A stretch of 64,000 nt of DNA, taken from Aptenodytes patagonicus (taxonomy: Eukaryota; Chordata; Aves; Sphenisciformes; Spheniscidae). A program made the translations under genes and the position numbers. The notes beneath the pieces are model-generated. The model worked only from the letters and a program-made list of their open reading frames with translations. It had not been told where the DNA came from and made no database searches. Location of the stretch: NCBI RefSeq assembly GCF_965638725.1, contig NC_134953.1, positions 37,996,854 through 38,060,853 on the forward strand, given 5' to 3'. Of the stretch, positions 1-13,700 are shown piece by piece (the stretch's first letter is position 1; every line of letters starts with the position of its first letter).

Positions 1-3000
1 GTATTTGCTTCCACACAAAGCTTTAATCTTTAATACTGTTAAGCAGCCACTCAAAACACAAACACTCAGCTAGAGTTAGTGATCAGAAAGGAATATGAGG
101 GTTTGATTTTGATCTTGCCTTTGAGGACCCGCGTGCATAAACTAAACAAACCACAAAGCCAAAATCGGACCCAGCTTATTCCAAGGACTAAAGCAACAAC
201 AAAGATCGTATACACTTGGTGTATCCTGTCCTCTGTCGAGTCGATGCCATTATTATATTTGCATACCAGTTGCATTACTTAAATTGAGAAGCAGTTAGGA
301 AGGCAAACATTGAAGAACATTTGCAAGTCACGCCACTTTTTCTGCAAAGAGGGAGACCACACAGTAGTCCTTAATTCCTGCTCTTCTACCAAAAATGAAT
401 TTGAGATGTCTGCATGGTTTTCCCTGCTGCCTTTTCCTGCAGAAAGTAGATGGAAATTTGCAGGCTACTCCTTTTTGTCCTCGTTCCACTCCCCTAAGAT
501 TTGGATTGCCCTACCTATCGATAACATTTCAATATGCATTATGGTGCACTGTGAGTGAATGTTGTAAAGTAACATGTGAGTCACAAACAGTCATTGCAGC
601 TTTAAGTGTGTGTCTACCTGAAAAATTGCATGCCTAACTGGTTTTGCAAAGGTAGAGAGTCTTTTTACTTTGCACACTAGTAGCTCTGATACTAGTGTTA
701 CGTGATACTTGTGAAAATATTAAACTTTTTTGATGTGCGTTAACTGGTGTTTAGTGGTTCTTTCTGGAAGAGGTGCTGTTGGCTGGTGGCTTAGTGCTTT
801 GGGAGGAGCTATTGTGTAGGGAGAGCTGCAACCTAATCCCAGTGGTGCCTGCGTTTTGTGTGTGTGTTTTTATTCCCGGGCATTCGGGGTCAGATTCAAA
901 CAGGGTGGTTTTCACCCAGGTCTCCATGCCTCATGTTTCCTAATGTAGTTCAGCAGAGGCACAGAGCTGACAACACCCAAATCCTAGGGCGCATGTAATT
1001 TATCCAGGTGCATCTCGTGCCCTGTCTCATGCAGGGGGATCTGCAGTGCAATAAAACCTCAGCCCACTGCATCAAAGCCAATGTGATTATATTAGGCTTT
1101 GCCAGATACACAGTGATGGATATGTTGCAGTTGCTGTGTCCCCACAGAAGTCTGATGCACGTCAGTGTCCATGACCTCCCGTGTGCGTAGGGTTAACGTT
1201 TGCAGAATCAGTGTCAGGTGCTCATACACCGCTGGTTTGCACATCCTGTGTTGGAGTTGTGTATGAAAGCGCCTTTTGCATACACTGAAGTTGTGCTTCT
1301 CCAATAACCCATCTTACGTTACAGCTTCAATAGTCTCTGACACCCTTGATGTGCAGCTATGACCCCAAATAGGAGACAGAAGAAGGTGAGAAAGTTTTTG
1401 GGCACGGGACACATTGCGTTTTAATTGCTTGAAGATTTGCAAATCTTATGCCTGCCGTTGGCAGTGCTGTAGGGGTGGTGTGAGCCGTGCCTGGGGACCT
1501 GGGTTCGGAGCTCTTCAGCATCTGAGGGCTAGGCTCAGTGCAGGATAGAGGATGAATGAGAAGTGGAAGTTAAACTTGGTCTCAGGGCGACTGTGAATTT
1601 TGGAGATGCTGGCATAGGTCGTTTTGTTTATTGGATCCAGCTCATAACAAATAGCGAGTGAGTTTGTTTCTAACAGTGCCGTTTTTCCTACTGTGGACCA
1701 TAGGTGATGTACTCAATAAGACACAGTAGTTCTTTTCCAAAGGGAGACCTGGTGGGATTTCCATTTCCAGACTACTTCTTGCCCCTAGGAAACTGTTCCA
1801 AGTGAATCACAAGCTATAACTGTCCGAAGAAATGTCTCCAATGTTATCCAAGCAATGACTGAGATGTCTTACTTAAAGCTTTTAGGCTTGGTGAATAAAA
1901 TCATAGTCCTCTTAATTGTTAAGCTGTAATTACTGCAATATGAACAGAAAAATCTTATATTTCCTGGGGAAAAGACCATTTGCATACCACTGTTGTAATG
2001 TCATCCTCTCCTTACTCCTCTGGGGGTTCTCTTAGAAGCCTTTTGAATGGGTTTTAAAACAAGCAGACTTTGTTTTGTTTTGTTTTCTTAAGAAAATAGC
2101 AGAAGGCAAAATAAAGTTTCTCTGAACTTCTGAACCCCGTTCTGTGCTTTTTGTTTGTTTCTTTGCCATAAAAATGAGATTATTCAAATATTTTTCTTTA
2201 CTGACTGCAAGGGTCTCCATTGCTGCTTAGAGCACAAGTAACTGTGCAGGGGAGGGATTTTTCTGCTGACCTGGAAGTGTTTTACTGCTGCGTGGTATTT
2301 AATCATGTCTATGTTTATATGAAGAATTGTGTGTATTTACTATGGAGCATGGTGTTCCTGTTACCTCATATATCACAGGAAATAATGTAGGTCCGCCTTG
2401 GCATGCCTTTTCTTCCAGTATCTAATGAGGGCTCAGAGCGTCTCTGCTTTCTTAACTGTTGCTGTTTCTAGCAGAGAAACATCTCAGGATCTGCAGTGTG
2501 AGTCCTTCAGGGCACGGAGTTTCGCTTGCAACCTGAAGAAATCATCCTCTGCTTTCTGCACCCGAACAAGAGAGAGGGATGCCATGAGCTGTCAGAAAAT
2601 GTAGGTGCCTGTCAGGGACTGCACAGGGGACACAGTTCCAGCATGTGTGTGACACTTGGGTGTCTGGAATAGGCTCTGGCCAGCTGTTAAGGTGTGATGG
2701 AAGATGGAGGGGAAGATGGGATGCTCAAGATAGGCCTGTTTGGTCTAAAAAGATCCTCTTTAGAAAGCTGCAGGGTTTAAAGGCCTTACAATCACACTGG
2801 CTGGGCATGGGAGAGGTACAGCTTACATATACGAAATAGTGAACTCTGTGTGTGGGTGTCCTTCAGTTCCTTGGAGCAAGAGTCTTTGCAACCTCTAGTG
2901 TGATCCCAGAGATATGTGCCTTGCAGAGCGTCCCTCCTGAATTGTTTTGAAACCCTTCAGAAGAAAGACTTGGTGGTGGCTGGCCGTAAATGCCTCTTGC

Positions 3001-3632
3001 TGCTCTCCCTCTGCTCTGCATGCACCCCAGCGGTGCAGTCTTGGGAAGAGCAGGCTGGCCAGTTAAGGGGGCTGGACAGATAACATCTAGACTAGAAACT
3101 ACCTGCTGGAATGATTTAAAATAATGAACTTTTTAGGAAGGGCATACAGCCCTGTGCTCTGTTGTCCCATTAGTGAGACAAGTTTGTCAGGCCTCTGCAT
3201 AACATAATTGTTCCCCACAGCAGCCAGGGAGGTGAAGAACATTAAGTGGAGAAGGAAGATACATCTGCTGGTTCCTGTATTGAAACAGACTTGGGAAAAT
3301 CGTACCCCTTCAGTTCAAGCCATGAATCTTTTCTCTGAATTTACTGCAGAAGTGAAGCCTGGCAACACTTTGTAGTTTTGCTTTCACAGAGCAAAGAGGA
3401 GTATTTCAAATAACTGGATCTTGTCGACATTGTAGGAGCTTTTTGTATGCTAAGGTATGGCTCTGTGTTATTATATACAAACCTGTCATGAAAGGTGAAG
3501 GTGATTGTGAGGTGCTACTTACCACACCAGTATTAAATGCTGTATTACTTTATATATAATGTTCATATTTCAGCTTCTGTTTTGCATGCCTGCACATAAT
3601 GCCTCAGGCTTTGAAGATGACATATTTCAGCC
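1..3632. other. Non-coding flank downstream of TACR2
   Basis: No supported gene. Open frames here are short, lack family resemblance and are not flanked by convincing splice sites. Plus-strand AATAAA hexamers lie at 1050-1055 and 1894-1899. In human, HK1 ends tail-to-tail with TACR2, so part of this could be an HK1 3' UTR or its flank. That is synteny inference only, because no HK1 coding exon is visible. Two octamer-like ATTTGCAT words occur (257-264 and 1978-1985). Confidence 0.5.
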
Positions 3633-3638
3633 TTTATT
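3633..3638 (-). terminator. TACR2: Candidate TACR2 polyadenylation signal (AATAAA on minus strand)
   Basis: TTTATT on the plus strand reads AATAAA on the minus strand, about 960 bases past the TACR2 stop codon. It is the first canonical hexamer downstream that I find. A weaker ATTAAA variant lies nearer, at 3909-3914. Which one is used cannot be told from sequence. Confidence 0.35.
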
Positions 3639-4600
3639 TTCATATCTGAGAAGAGAAGAACAGTGATGATAAAAATGGGGTAAGTCTGGAAAGGGAAAAT
3701 GAAGGGACTGTCTGGGAAAAGACAGCAATGGGTCAGACTGCGGTTAGGACTAAGAGGAGGTAAAGGAGGTGGATTCAGATTGGATCTATGAGCCCTGACC
3801 AAGCCAGTGAGCATCCCACACCTGGCTACTGGCTCTTCAGAGAGCGTCGCTCTCCAAATTAGGCACCACAATTAACTATGTGAAGTTGGAGGAATCACTT
3901 GGGCACAGTTTAATAGGAAAATGACATCGTATTTTGGTACAAGGTTATAGAAACCCATGCAATGACGACATCTTAAGGAACTGTTTCTTGCTTTTAACTG
4001 ACGAGAGATGGTGCTGGTGAAATTGCAGGCATGAAAATCCCAGAATTCAGAAAATTCTCAGGGCAGGCTTTTCAGTCTGGATGTGTTAGTATTTGGCTTT
4101 GTCGTAAGCTTTGCTCCACAGTCTTGTCTGCCTTGGGGCTGCTGAGACATGGGACTTAGCTGCCCACGCAGCCCTGAGGGTCCGTCCAAACTGGGCCAGA
4201 TATGCCCCAGCCTTTCTGCTCCATCACCTCTTATCCAGATTTAAGTGTCTTGGTGGAACAGAAAGCATGAGATTGCTATCTGGAAGAAAATAATTGATGT
4301 TCTACTGATTGGCACTGCCTCAGGTCTGCTTCACTGCTTTTTTGACCTCATGGGCAAAATCTCGCTGTTCTGTATTGCAGCTGTTGGTGTAAAGGAGGGC
4401 TGAACTTGCATCCATAGCTGGGTGATATTTGGACCTACACGGATAGAAGTTTTACCAGCAGACTGCTTTCAATGCTGATGGCATCTGAAAAAGTCCCATA
4501 GGAAACAGTTGCTCCAGAAAAAAAGACCTGTCTCAGGCTTCTACAGATCTGCTGCCTTGAAAAGGTGTATTAGGATAGAGCCAGAACCAGGAGGAGAAAA

Positions 4601-4790
4601 TCAAAGTGTTAGCTGGGTGAGGGTAAATGTTGTCTTCTCATTCAGTTGGGTTTCTGTGTTTAAACTTGTTGTTCTTGACTTCCTGTGGGTTGTCTTGGAA
4701 AGGGATGGGGATGTAAGTTTAAGTTTGTCTTTCTCAGTTGCTTTTATGCATGGACACCACCGAAAGGCTAATTTGAAGCCAGAACGAAAC
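4601..4790 (-). CDS. TACR2: TACR2 terminal coding exon 5 (cytoplasmic tail)
   Basis: Acceptor TTCTTTTCTTACATTTACAG at 4791 upward, then G completing R, followed by [14 protein letters not shown]. The 62-residue tail is rich in Ser and Thr (candidate GRK and arrestin sites) and stops at TGA, 4603-4601. The [13 protein letters not shown] stretch aligns with EDKLELTPTTSLS in human TACR2, which I used to choose this exon although it lies 1.3 kb from exon 4. Confidence 0.88.
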
Positions 4791-7700
4791 CTGTAAATGT
4801 AAGAAAAGAAATTAAATGGTGAAATGATCTTTTTGACTGCACAGAAAAAGAACAAATGCATGACTTGGTTCTACCTCTGAATGACCATGGAAATAAAAAG
4901 TTTCTATTTAAATCAAAGGAGCAAAGTGAAGAGCTAAATGTATAAAACCATGGAGTGAAGAGCAATAGGAATTTATGATCAGATTTCCTTATATTTTAAG
5001 TAAATATGTAAGATCAGTCAAACAGCAGGATGTTTGATGTGCTTAGTAGATGGTGCTGACCATGCTGATAACAGCATTCGTGAGAAGCAGAGCATCGGAG
5101 GAAAATACATGTGTTTAGCCCCTGGAAACTTTTTTAAAAACCATGAATAGTTAAATGAGGAAGCTGTCTGCTTTCTGAGAGAGGAGGAGGATGTGTTTGG
5201 GTGTTTTACTTTAAATGCAGATTGGCTGAATGGGCTGCAAAACTGCCTTCTTTTGTGAGCTTACGGGCAGGATGCTGTTGGAAAGCTCTGAAGGAGTGAG
5301 CCTCCTAGCATCACTCTGGAGTTAGGTAGTTCGCTGGTGGGGTCCCAGTGAAACTGCACTGGAGGTGCTGGAGGAGGTGTGCCGATAACTATTTCTTACC
5401 CTTAAAGCTCACTGCGCGTACAGCCGGAGTGGAGAGAGATGTGGGTTAGGGAGAGGTCTGGCAGCGGGACGTGCAGGCAGGAATTGGCATGGAGAACCAC
5501 AGGGCAGCCAGAGCAGCTCCCCAAGCCCAGCGACCTGCCGCACCAGCGTCCCGAGAGCAAGCCTGTTCTCAGCGCAGAGCAAGAGAGACATCTCTTGGCA
5601 CGACGAAGTTGTGCTCTCCCAGCTGCTCACTCGTGGCGGGTGTGCCCGGACGGGAGCCTTGGCAGGTCGCCCGAGGGCTGCTCCTACTCCCCATGGGGAT
5701 GAGCCCTGTGCCTGTGGGGGGGGCTCAGGGATGCACTGGGGGGTGGTGGCACAGGAGCGGTGGTTAAGCCAGCCCGGCATTAGGTCAGCACATGCGTTGC
5801 AGGGATTAGAGTCCTCCCTCCTTCCTTGGAAATAAGGTAGTCTGTGTGTGGAAACTGGTGCAGATGTGGCTGTGCTGATCATACACCTGCTGCCTGCGGT
5901 TTATTCGGAGGCAGAAAATCTTAAGGGTTGAGTTAAAATCTCACTCGCACAGTGTGGCTAATCTCACGTTATTAGGAGAGTATAAATTAACTTGTCTAGC
6001 CGGAATATGGACTGCAGTTGAAAATCACAGTTGTTCTCACCTCCAGAGATTTATGCTTTTTCAGACTGAGATTTTAGTTTTCTCTGTGCACACGCATGCA
6101 CGCTACTCACCTTTGGTTAAGACAGCAGTATATGATGGGGTTGTACATCGTCGAACTCATGGCAAGGAGAAAGATTGCAAGATAAACCTGCTGAATGTAC
6201 TTCTGCTGGTAGATGTCTTCCTTGAAGCTCCCCAGGATGAAGTATATGTGATAGGGCAGCCAGCAGACAGCAAAAATGATCACAACTACCACCATGGCCT
6301 TCACAAACTAGAAAAACAAAACCAGGGTGTTATTCCTGGGCCTGATTTATCTCGTGACATGCAGATTCACTGGACACCGGGCTTTACTCTCTAAGGACTG
6401 CTGGGAACTGGCCCACTGCCTACCGATGTGAGCCTTTCTTCCTTGGAGGCTGGCTGGTGCATGTAGATCACAATTTTTTTCTTACTTGCTGAGTGATGCC
6501 CTTTACTCCCGGCCCAAAATATTTTGTCAACCTTTCATGCCCAATCCCACAAGATTTTGTATCAAATGCAAGCTCTGTTTTGGCATTGGAGCCAGCAGGG
6601 CTGGTGCGCTGAGGGTAATTATTTTTAAGTTTCACTTCTGACCTTTTTTTTGGCATTAACTTGGTGTTCGTAGCGGACTCTGTTAAGGTGGTTGCCTGGA
6701 ACCGCACTGCTCCACAGAGTAATTCCTATAATGCTGTATGCAACAAACATCACCATTAAAGGCAGTAAATAAATCAACACGATCACTGCAATGTGATACC
6801 TGAAAAAGAAAAACAAGCATGTTTTCATAGTCAGTATGTCTCCTGAAGGGCTCTTTCAGAAATTGTCTTTTGGACATGTATGTCTGGCTCCCATTAACTT
6901 CAACCCCAAAGCATAAAGAAGCAGAAATTTTGCCTACAAACATCATTACAGGGACTTCTGTAAACAGCAAAAGCTCATCTCTCTTGTGTTGTGATGATTA
7001 GTCCTTGGACTAGATTCGCTGTTCTTTCAAGATGGAGTAATATCATTTATCTTTTATCAGAGGGTAACAGTCCATGGCCACCTGCCCTGAACTTGGCTAT
7101 CCCACTGCAGTCAGGGAAGAGAGATGTCGTAAGACTTGTGGCTGTAAAAATATGAACCTTTAAATCACAGATATGGGAAAGGAATATTTCAAAAACTGCA
7201 GAGTAACTTGATGAATGCAATAGTGTCAACAGCTTAATTCAGCAACAATGAAAAAAAACCTGGATCAGGGAGTTCAAATTGTAGCTGGCTGCTAACAGGG
7301 TGCACAAACTTGGCAGGGAAGACTGCAGGTCGCGAGGAAGGAATATTGCCTGCTTAGAGCATGCAGAAAGTGAGTGGCAGTCATTGCTGTATTTGTGTCA
7401 CTGGCTGTTTTTATTTGTCAGTGCACACACAATTATATATCACCAACAGGCTACTCGGTTACTGCTCTGGCTGAAAGAGCTGGCATCTCCTTCGGCTGTA
7501 TTTTAGCTTGGCCCTTCCTAGCTTTCCATGTTTCCCTGCAAGCTTCTGCTGGTTCCCTCATGCTGGGGTTTGATTATTTTAAGCAACCACCATTTATGGG
7601 GAGGGAACGACCTGCTCGCTCAGTAAGAGCAGCTGTCAAATTAACATAAACAGTGTAAAAACTAGGATTAGGCAGGAGGGCTCTGGCACACGCTGCTGGC

Positions 7701-10700
7701 AATGACCACAAAAGGCTGGGTGCAAATGGTCTTCTCAGTATGACAACGCTCTGGAGTTACTCGCCGCATTAGCGAGCGGGGTCAACTGCTTTGCAGAATG
7801 CTGTTGAAATTGGTGTTGGGGCGCTCAGTGGTGTTTGCTCCTTGGGGTGGTTGCAAATATTGGAATGGTGGCTGCGTGTAGAAAAATATTATATTTGTGA
7901 AATGTGGCAAGTTTATCACTGCCTGTTTTCCACCCTTCCCAAGTCTCCTCAGAGCGGTACCTCTTTTGAAGGTCTAATACAGTGTGTGGAGTGCAGCGGA
8001 AATGCAAAGCCCTTTTAGAGTTCCCATGCTTGGAGGAGGAGGGGATGGGAGCCTAAGCTTGAGCACGTGGCAAAAAGAAACTTTTAGTCTTGTACTTTTG
8101 CTACTTTGCTGCAAAGTTAACCTATCACCAGAAAAAAATCCTCTGTGGTTAAGGTTCTTTATTTTGGTTAAACTTCTACAACTTTAGTCCCTTCATATCC
8201 AAGATTTCTCAGGCGCTGGCAGTCACAATACTGCATTGTTTGGGGTTCTTTTGGACTTGTTTCTATCATAATTATGAACATGTTTCCTGCAGAAAAGGAT
8301 TTTCCTTTGTTCTGAAGTCTAGAAATCTTGAAAGCTGGTTTTAGTCGACTAAGAAGGATTTGGAGGACCCACAGTCAGCAGAGGAACCTGGTCCTCCATT
8401 TCTTTGTTTTTTCTTTGGGTTTCTTAGTATTTCTTTTCCTCGGTATTTGGACTAGCACATGAATGGCTGCACGTGGCTTTTTCTCCCTGGTCTGTATTGC
8501 AGGCGTTTGTCCCGATAGATCCATCACTCAAGATGATTTCTGGGGAGCACTGCTTCCAACTTCCTTTCTAGGAGAGCTACTGAAACCTGCAAATCTGAGG
8601 CTGTTCAGGGAGAGTGAGCTGGCGAATGAAGTGATTTATTGTGTTTGGGAGCTGCTGCTCTTCAGCTGAGGATCCCAGAAAAAACCTGCCCCCGTTATTT
8701 GCTACTTTCAGGACCAACCTTTCCAGCCTGCAGAGACTTCATTGGCATGCTGGGAAACTCTTGTTTCAATCCTTCCCAAACAGTGGATGTGGGAGAAATA
8801 AACCTCAAGCTTTTCATTTGAATGAAATAGTCATCAGTGACTTATATATAAGTGATTATCTACTATCCCTCCTTCTCAGTTGACAGGAGGCTGGCATACT
8901 GTGTTCCCCAGCATGTGCCGTGGGGTACCAGCCAAGGAGCCCTGGGAGGAACATCACCCAACATGATGTGAGCCCGATTTTACTCTTGCTCGTCTGTGAC
9001 TCTGGAGACTGGGGACAACTGGCCGCCAGTGGCTGAATATGCTGCAGCTCAGTCAAACTTACATGAAGCTCCTGGAACTTGGCACATATTAGCGTGAAAA
9101 CCGGTTGGTTTGGTAATAACTAACTGCAGGAGGCATCCAGCTGTCTGCCAGAGATGAAGACCGAGAAGGGAAGAATGTCCCTGGTGCACGTAGCTGGGCA
9201 AAAGTGTTCACAGCGAAGAATGGATGCGGGGAGTTTAGCACTTGGTTTTGGTTTGAAAAATTGTTTCCATTTTGTTAATCAATTTGTTCCTTTTCTGCAG
9301 TTCTTCCATTACTACTTTGTATAAATATGTTTTGCTTGATAAATTTCTCAAACTGCTCTGTGTATCATGTGCTTTAAATAATGATTAATCACAGCAGATC
9401 CCCTAAATGCGGGGTATGGCTTGTTTCATCTGTCTGAACAATCTTGCTTTAAAGCAGGAGGAAATTGCTATGAGGGTTAGGAGCTTTTGGGAGCGCAGAC
9501 GTGTGCCCAGGTAAGTCGGCCTATAAAACCTTAGGATGTTTGAAACATACTGCTCTTCCCCCCCCCGGCAAAGAGCAGCATAATTTTTAACTAATTCTGT
9601 GGCTTCTCGGCATTAAAGATACCCAGTTTCTTCCTGCCTGATGGAGGGAGAAAATCCAAAATCTTTGGAACCAGGATTTATTGCTTGTTTAGAGACTTCT
9701 TGCGCTGGTTTCTCTTAAATCCACTGAGCCCTGTATCTAGGGTTTCTAGATCTTATAACCCCTTTTCAAAGCAGGGGAGGATGATGCATCACCCTTCTTT
9801 ACCCTGAGCCATGATCACCTGGTAGCTTTTTCCACAGCTGGCTTAAACTGAGCTTAGATGGGCTGCCCCAGACCCATATTCCCCTGCTGGGTGGTTTCCC
9901 CTTGCCCTCTCTCCCAGTACTGCCTGTAGCCAACAGTTTGGAGATGAAATGGATTTCCAAGTTAGCTTTTGCACGAATTGGGAGTTTTCTTGTTTCTCTT
10001 ACGTGAGCTGGTGCTTGGATCCGACGTCATCGGGCCAGACGACGATGCATTTTGTTGTTCCGTTGTCCATCATGATCTCAGCGTAGAAGCACTGCGGGAA
10101 GGCAAGCCCAAATGCCACCAGCCAGATTATCCCTATGATGACTCTGGTGCTTCCAGCAGAGAGCCTGGACTTGAAGGGATGAATTATTGCCATGTACCTG
10201 CAAGAAAAATAGGTAATGCTTTTACAGTTGCATTGGTAAACTATACGACAAATATAGCAAGTGTAAAAACTCACCAGGACGGTATACTGGACTTTAGTCA
10301 TAGAGACATTTTGATAGGTTCCAGGTTCTAGTGTGAGGAAGAATGCCTTCTGCATATGGTCGTCGCAAGTATTCCCCATACTTTGAATTTTGCTTTTTTT
10401 AATCTTTTTTTTAAATTAATTTTTTAAATTAATTTTTCAAATGCTTTATGTGTTTGGTCTGAAATTTCATGCTGTGAACTGTTTGTGTTAGTTTGGAGTT
10501 ATGCACTGTTTAATATCGTGCCCTTTTCTCCTTCCTCTAGCAAAAAAACCCCTCAAACTCTGTTTCCCCCTAATTATGTCAATCTCCTCTGACACCCTGT
10601 ATTATCACAACAGCAGATTGGGGTCTTTACCCTGAATTTTTCCCCACTGATTTTTAGCCGTGGAAAACTCGTGTGCCATCCACCTCTGCCTGTAAAATGC

Positions 10701-13700
10701 TCGAGCACTTGTGCTTGCGGTGGAAGGGGAAAACTGACCCTTTCATCCCGCACCTGCTCAGAGCCCTCATGGCACATCTGACTATTAGATTACTTGCAAG
10801 CCCGGGGCGCTCTCTGGTTTTAAGTTCCCTGTGTAAAAATGCATGGTATCGTAATGAGTACATAATCAATTATGCATTTCTTGTCATGCTTTCTGTACTC
10901 TTTGTCATGGTTGTTACAAAGGCAAAATAGAGTGGAAAATGCCAATTGCCTCCTGGTTTTCATAGCGAAAACCTGACAAACTCTGCGCTGTCTCTTGGCC
11001 AGGCTGTTGGGAGGGAGCTCTGCCCGGCTGCTGCTGCAGGACAGAGGGTGGCTGCATGGACAGACAGCACAGTAAGTAAGCTAGAGCTGCATGGCAGCAG
11101 AGCCTTATTTAGCCATGAAATTTTCATGTCGTCTTGCTTTTCTTTAGCTTGTTGTAGGCAGTATTATACAATGCTCAAATCTGGTCAGGGAGGAATCAAG
11201 TGGCAAATATTCTCCAGAATATTTGCCCACAGAAGTGCCTAAATCCACGATCTGTGGCTCTTGGTGAACGGCAAGTCCTGGGTATAAATGATGCCACCCA
11301 CTGCACTGCCGAAGCAGCCTGATGCAGCAGCCCGTGTTGCAGATACCGAAGGTATTACAGGGCTGCTGGGTGGAGGCTTTCCCACTCAGCCAGGGGTGCA
11401 CCCCCGAGGCGAGCTGCACTTTTAGGCAAGCTCCTGCAAGTTGGGAGATGTACTGAATCTGCTGAGATCTCCTGGCTGCTCTTGCTGTGTGGCAGGGTTG
11501 CCTTTGCCCCACTGCTGCTTGTGCTCCCTGCGACATCCCAGGATGCTGGGACCACGCTCCCAGCACCCTTCCTCTGGTCCTCATCCCACGCAGACAAAAC
11601 AAGCTGAATTTTGGACACTTGCACACTTTCCGAAGAGGGCCTAGGAGGCTTTGCTAACTGGAGTGTGAAACTTGATCTGATATACTACATTTCTGCCTGG
11701 AGTGCTGTGGAAAGTGTGCAGTGGAAAAAGCTGCTCCAGTACACAGAGCAGCTTGAAATGGGGAAGCAGAGTGGTCCTAAACCCAATGGGGAGCGATACT
11801 GCCAGGGCCTTTTCCACAGCAGACAAAGATGACTTATGGAGCTGTAACTTCTTAGCCTCCTTCCTTACAATAAACTACTTAAAAAGACATTGTTTTATCG
11901 AAGTTAAACAACGGAGCCCGTGGACGCAAGTTCTCATAACAATAAATGGAAGCCGCAAGTTTCCAGGAGACAGTGTCAGGATCTATTTTAAGGCTAAGCA
12001 AAGAATAGCTAAATATGGTTTGCAGCAAGATGCCAAGTTTTCTTCCTGATCTGTGCCATGTGACTAAAGAGATTTTGGCTGTATAGGTACTTTCACCAAA
12101 AGTCCCCAAGGAACGAGAGTAGGGAGACATGAGGACAGGCTGAAATGGATTTTTTTTTTTTTTTTTAAACAATATTCTTTGGCAGAACACATGTATAAAA
12201 TAGCAGTTACCAACAACCCTTGATTTAAAGCCAGGAACAGCAAAAGAGTATTCGAGTTTAAAAGTGAGCTGCCATTGCTTCTAAATAGGGATTTGCTTTC
12301 ATCTGGACAACTGCAGGCTGATAAACACATCACTCATCTCTGCGCTTGTTAGCGATCCTTCCAGTGACCGCAGGGGCCGCTGCCCCGTACTGTGGCAGCT
12401 GCGTGTCAATCCAAGCCATATCCCCAGCTCCGGTGTGGGTTTCAGTGGGCATTACACGCACACGGGGCAAAGCCTTCTTTCTCCTGCGAGTTTGTTTGTC
12501 TGGTTTGTCTATCGATTGCTTCCTGAGGCTGGGTGTGCCGGGGTGAACGGAGCTGCAAGCAGGGGAGGGAGTTACGAAAGCGACCCCGATGACTCAGGGA
12601 GCAATGCTCTTTGGATGGCTCCAGAGGGATGCTGGCTCCGCTCCCGAGGGAGCTGGAAGGGCCCTTCGTGGATATGCATGCTTGATAAGGAATAGAGGAA
12701 ATCTGAAGGAAACTGCAAAGTCAACAGACAGGAAGGATGGAGGGAAGGAGGGCAGAGAGCCTAGAAGGGAGCTTAACCTCCTCTACTTCTTTTACATGCC
12801 ATTGCCGTTAAGAGAGGAAATTCCCATGGACTTTTGGCCGCTTTCTAGTAAGAAGAAAAACAGCGTCATGCTAGTTAACAATGAGCTGTAAACACATTCA
12901 GACTCCACAAATTTAAGCTCAAGTAAAAGAGACTTGGCAGATGTAAGAGTATTATGAAAATACCAAATTACTACAGAAGTCAAACAAAATCACTGTAATT
13001 ACTTTCCTCCCTCTTGGAATAAGTCATTCTTGTGAACAATTGGAGCAGACTCTGCCATTTCTGATCCAATTCCCATTATTTCTGGTGGTTTGCTGGACTT
13101 GCAAGAGGGATTGTGGCTGCTGCTACTTTCAGCATCCTGCAGGATATTCGTATCGCTCCAGCTCTGTCCAAATGAGAGGTCCTTCTCGTGGTTTAAAAAA
13201 AACAAGTTTGCAGGATGACTGGGAAACAATTTATGATCAGTAACAGGAGAACAATAAAATACCAGCCACTTCCACTCATTACACATTCAGGTGTGACTCA
13301 GACCAGGAATAAGACAGAAAAGCCTTCCTTTCGTGCCACAACTAGCATCTAACCCCATAGTCTATTTGCCTGGCACTCCTCCCACTTTGCTGATAAGGCA
13401 CCTGACACAGTAGGGGGGGATTGCACAAAGTATTGCAATAATTTTTTATAACTTACAGTGAATTTTTCGGACCTTATCATCTCCATTCGCCCTCTTACCT
13501 CTCTGCAGCTACGGCTGTCATGGAGTAAATGCTCACAAACATTGCGGTGATGGGGAACCAGTTCTGAAACCTGCAGAATTCCTCGCCAAAATACCAGACG
13601 TTGTGACTGGCATAAATAAAATTGAAGATGGTATTGAAAGCAGACATCAGCAAGTCCGAAAAAGCCAAATTAACGATAAAGTAATTGGTAGCACTCCTCA

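Noticed and set aside
66-275. 69-codon minus-strand frame with a hydrophobic segment
   Set aside because: It looks superficially like a small membrane protein, but I recognise no family and see no flanking splice signals. Synteny predicts only the HK1 3' flank here.
1050-1055. AATAAA as the end of HK1
   Set aside because: Plausible from human synteny, but no HK1 coding sequence is in the window, so it was noted and not called.
5954-6394. 146-codon plus-strand frame
   Set aside because: It is the antisense shadow of TACR2 exon 4, whose minus-strand frame has clear GPCR motifs.
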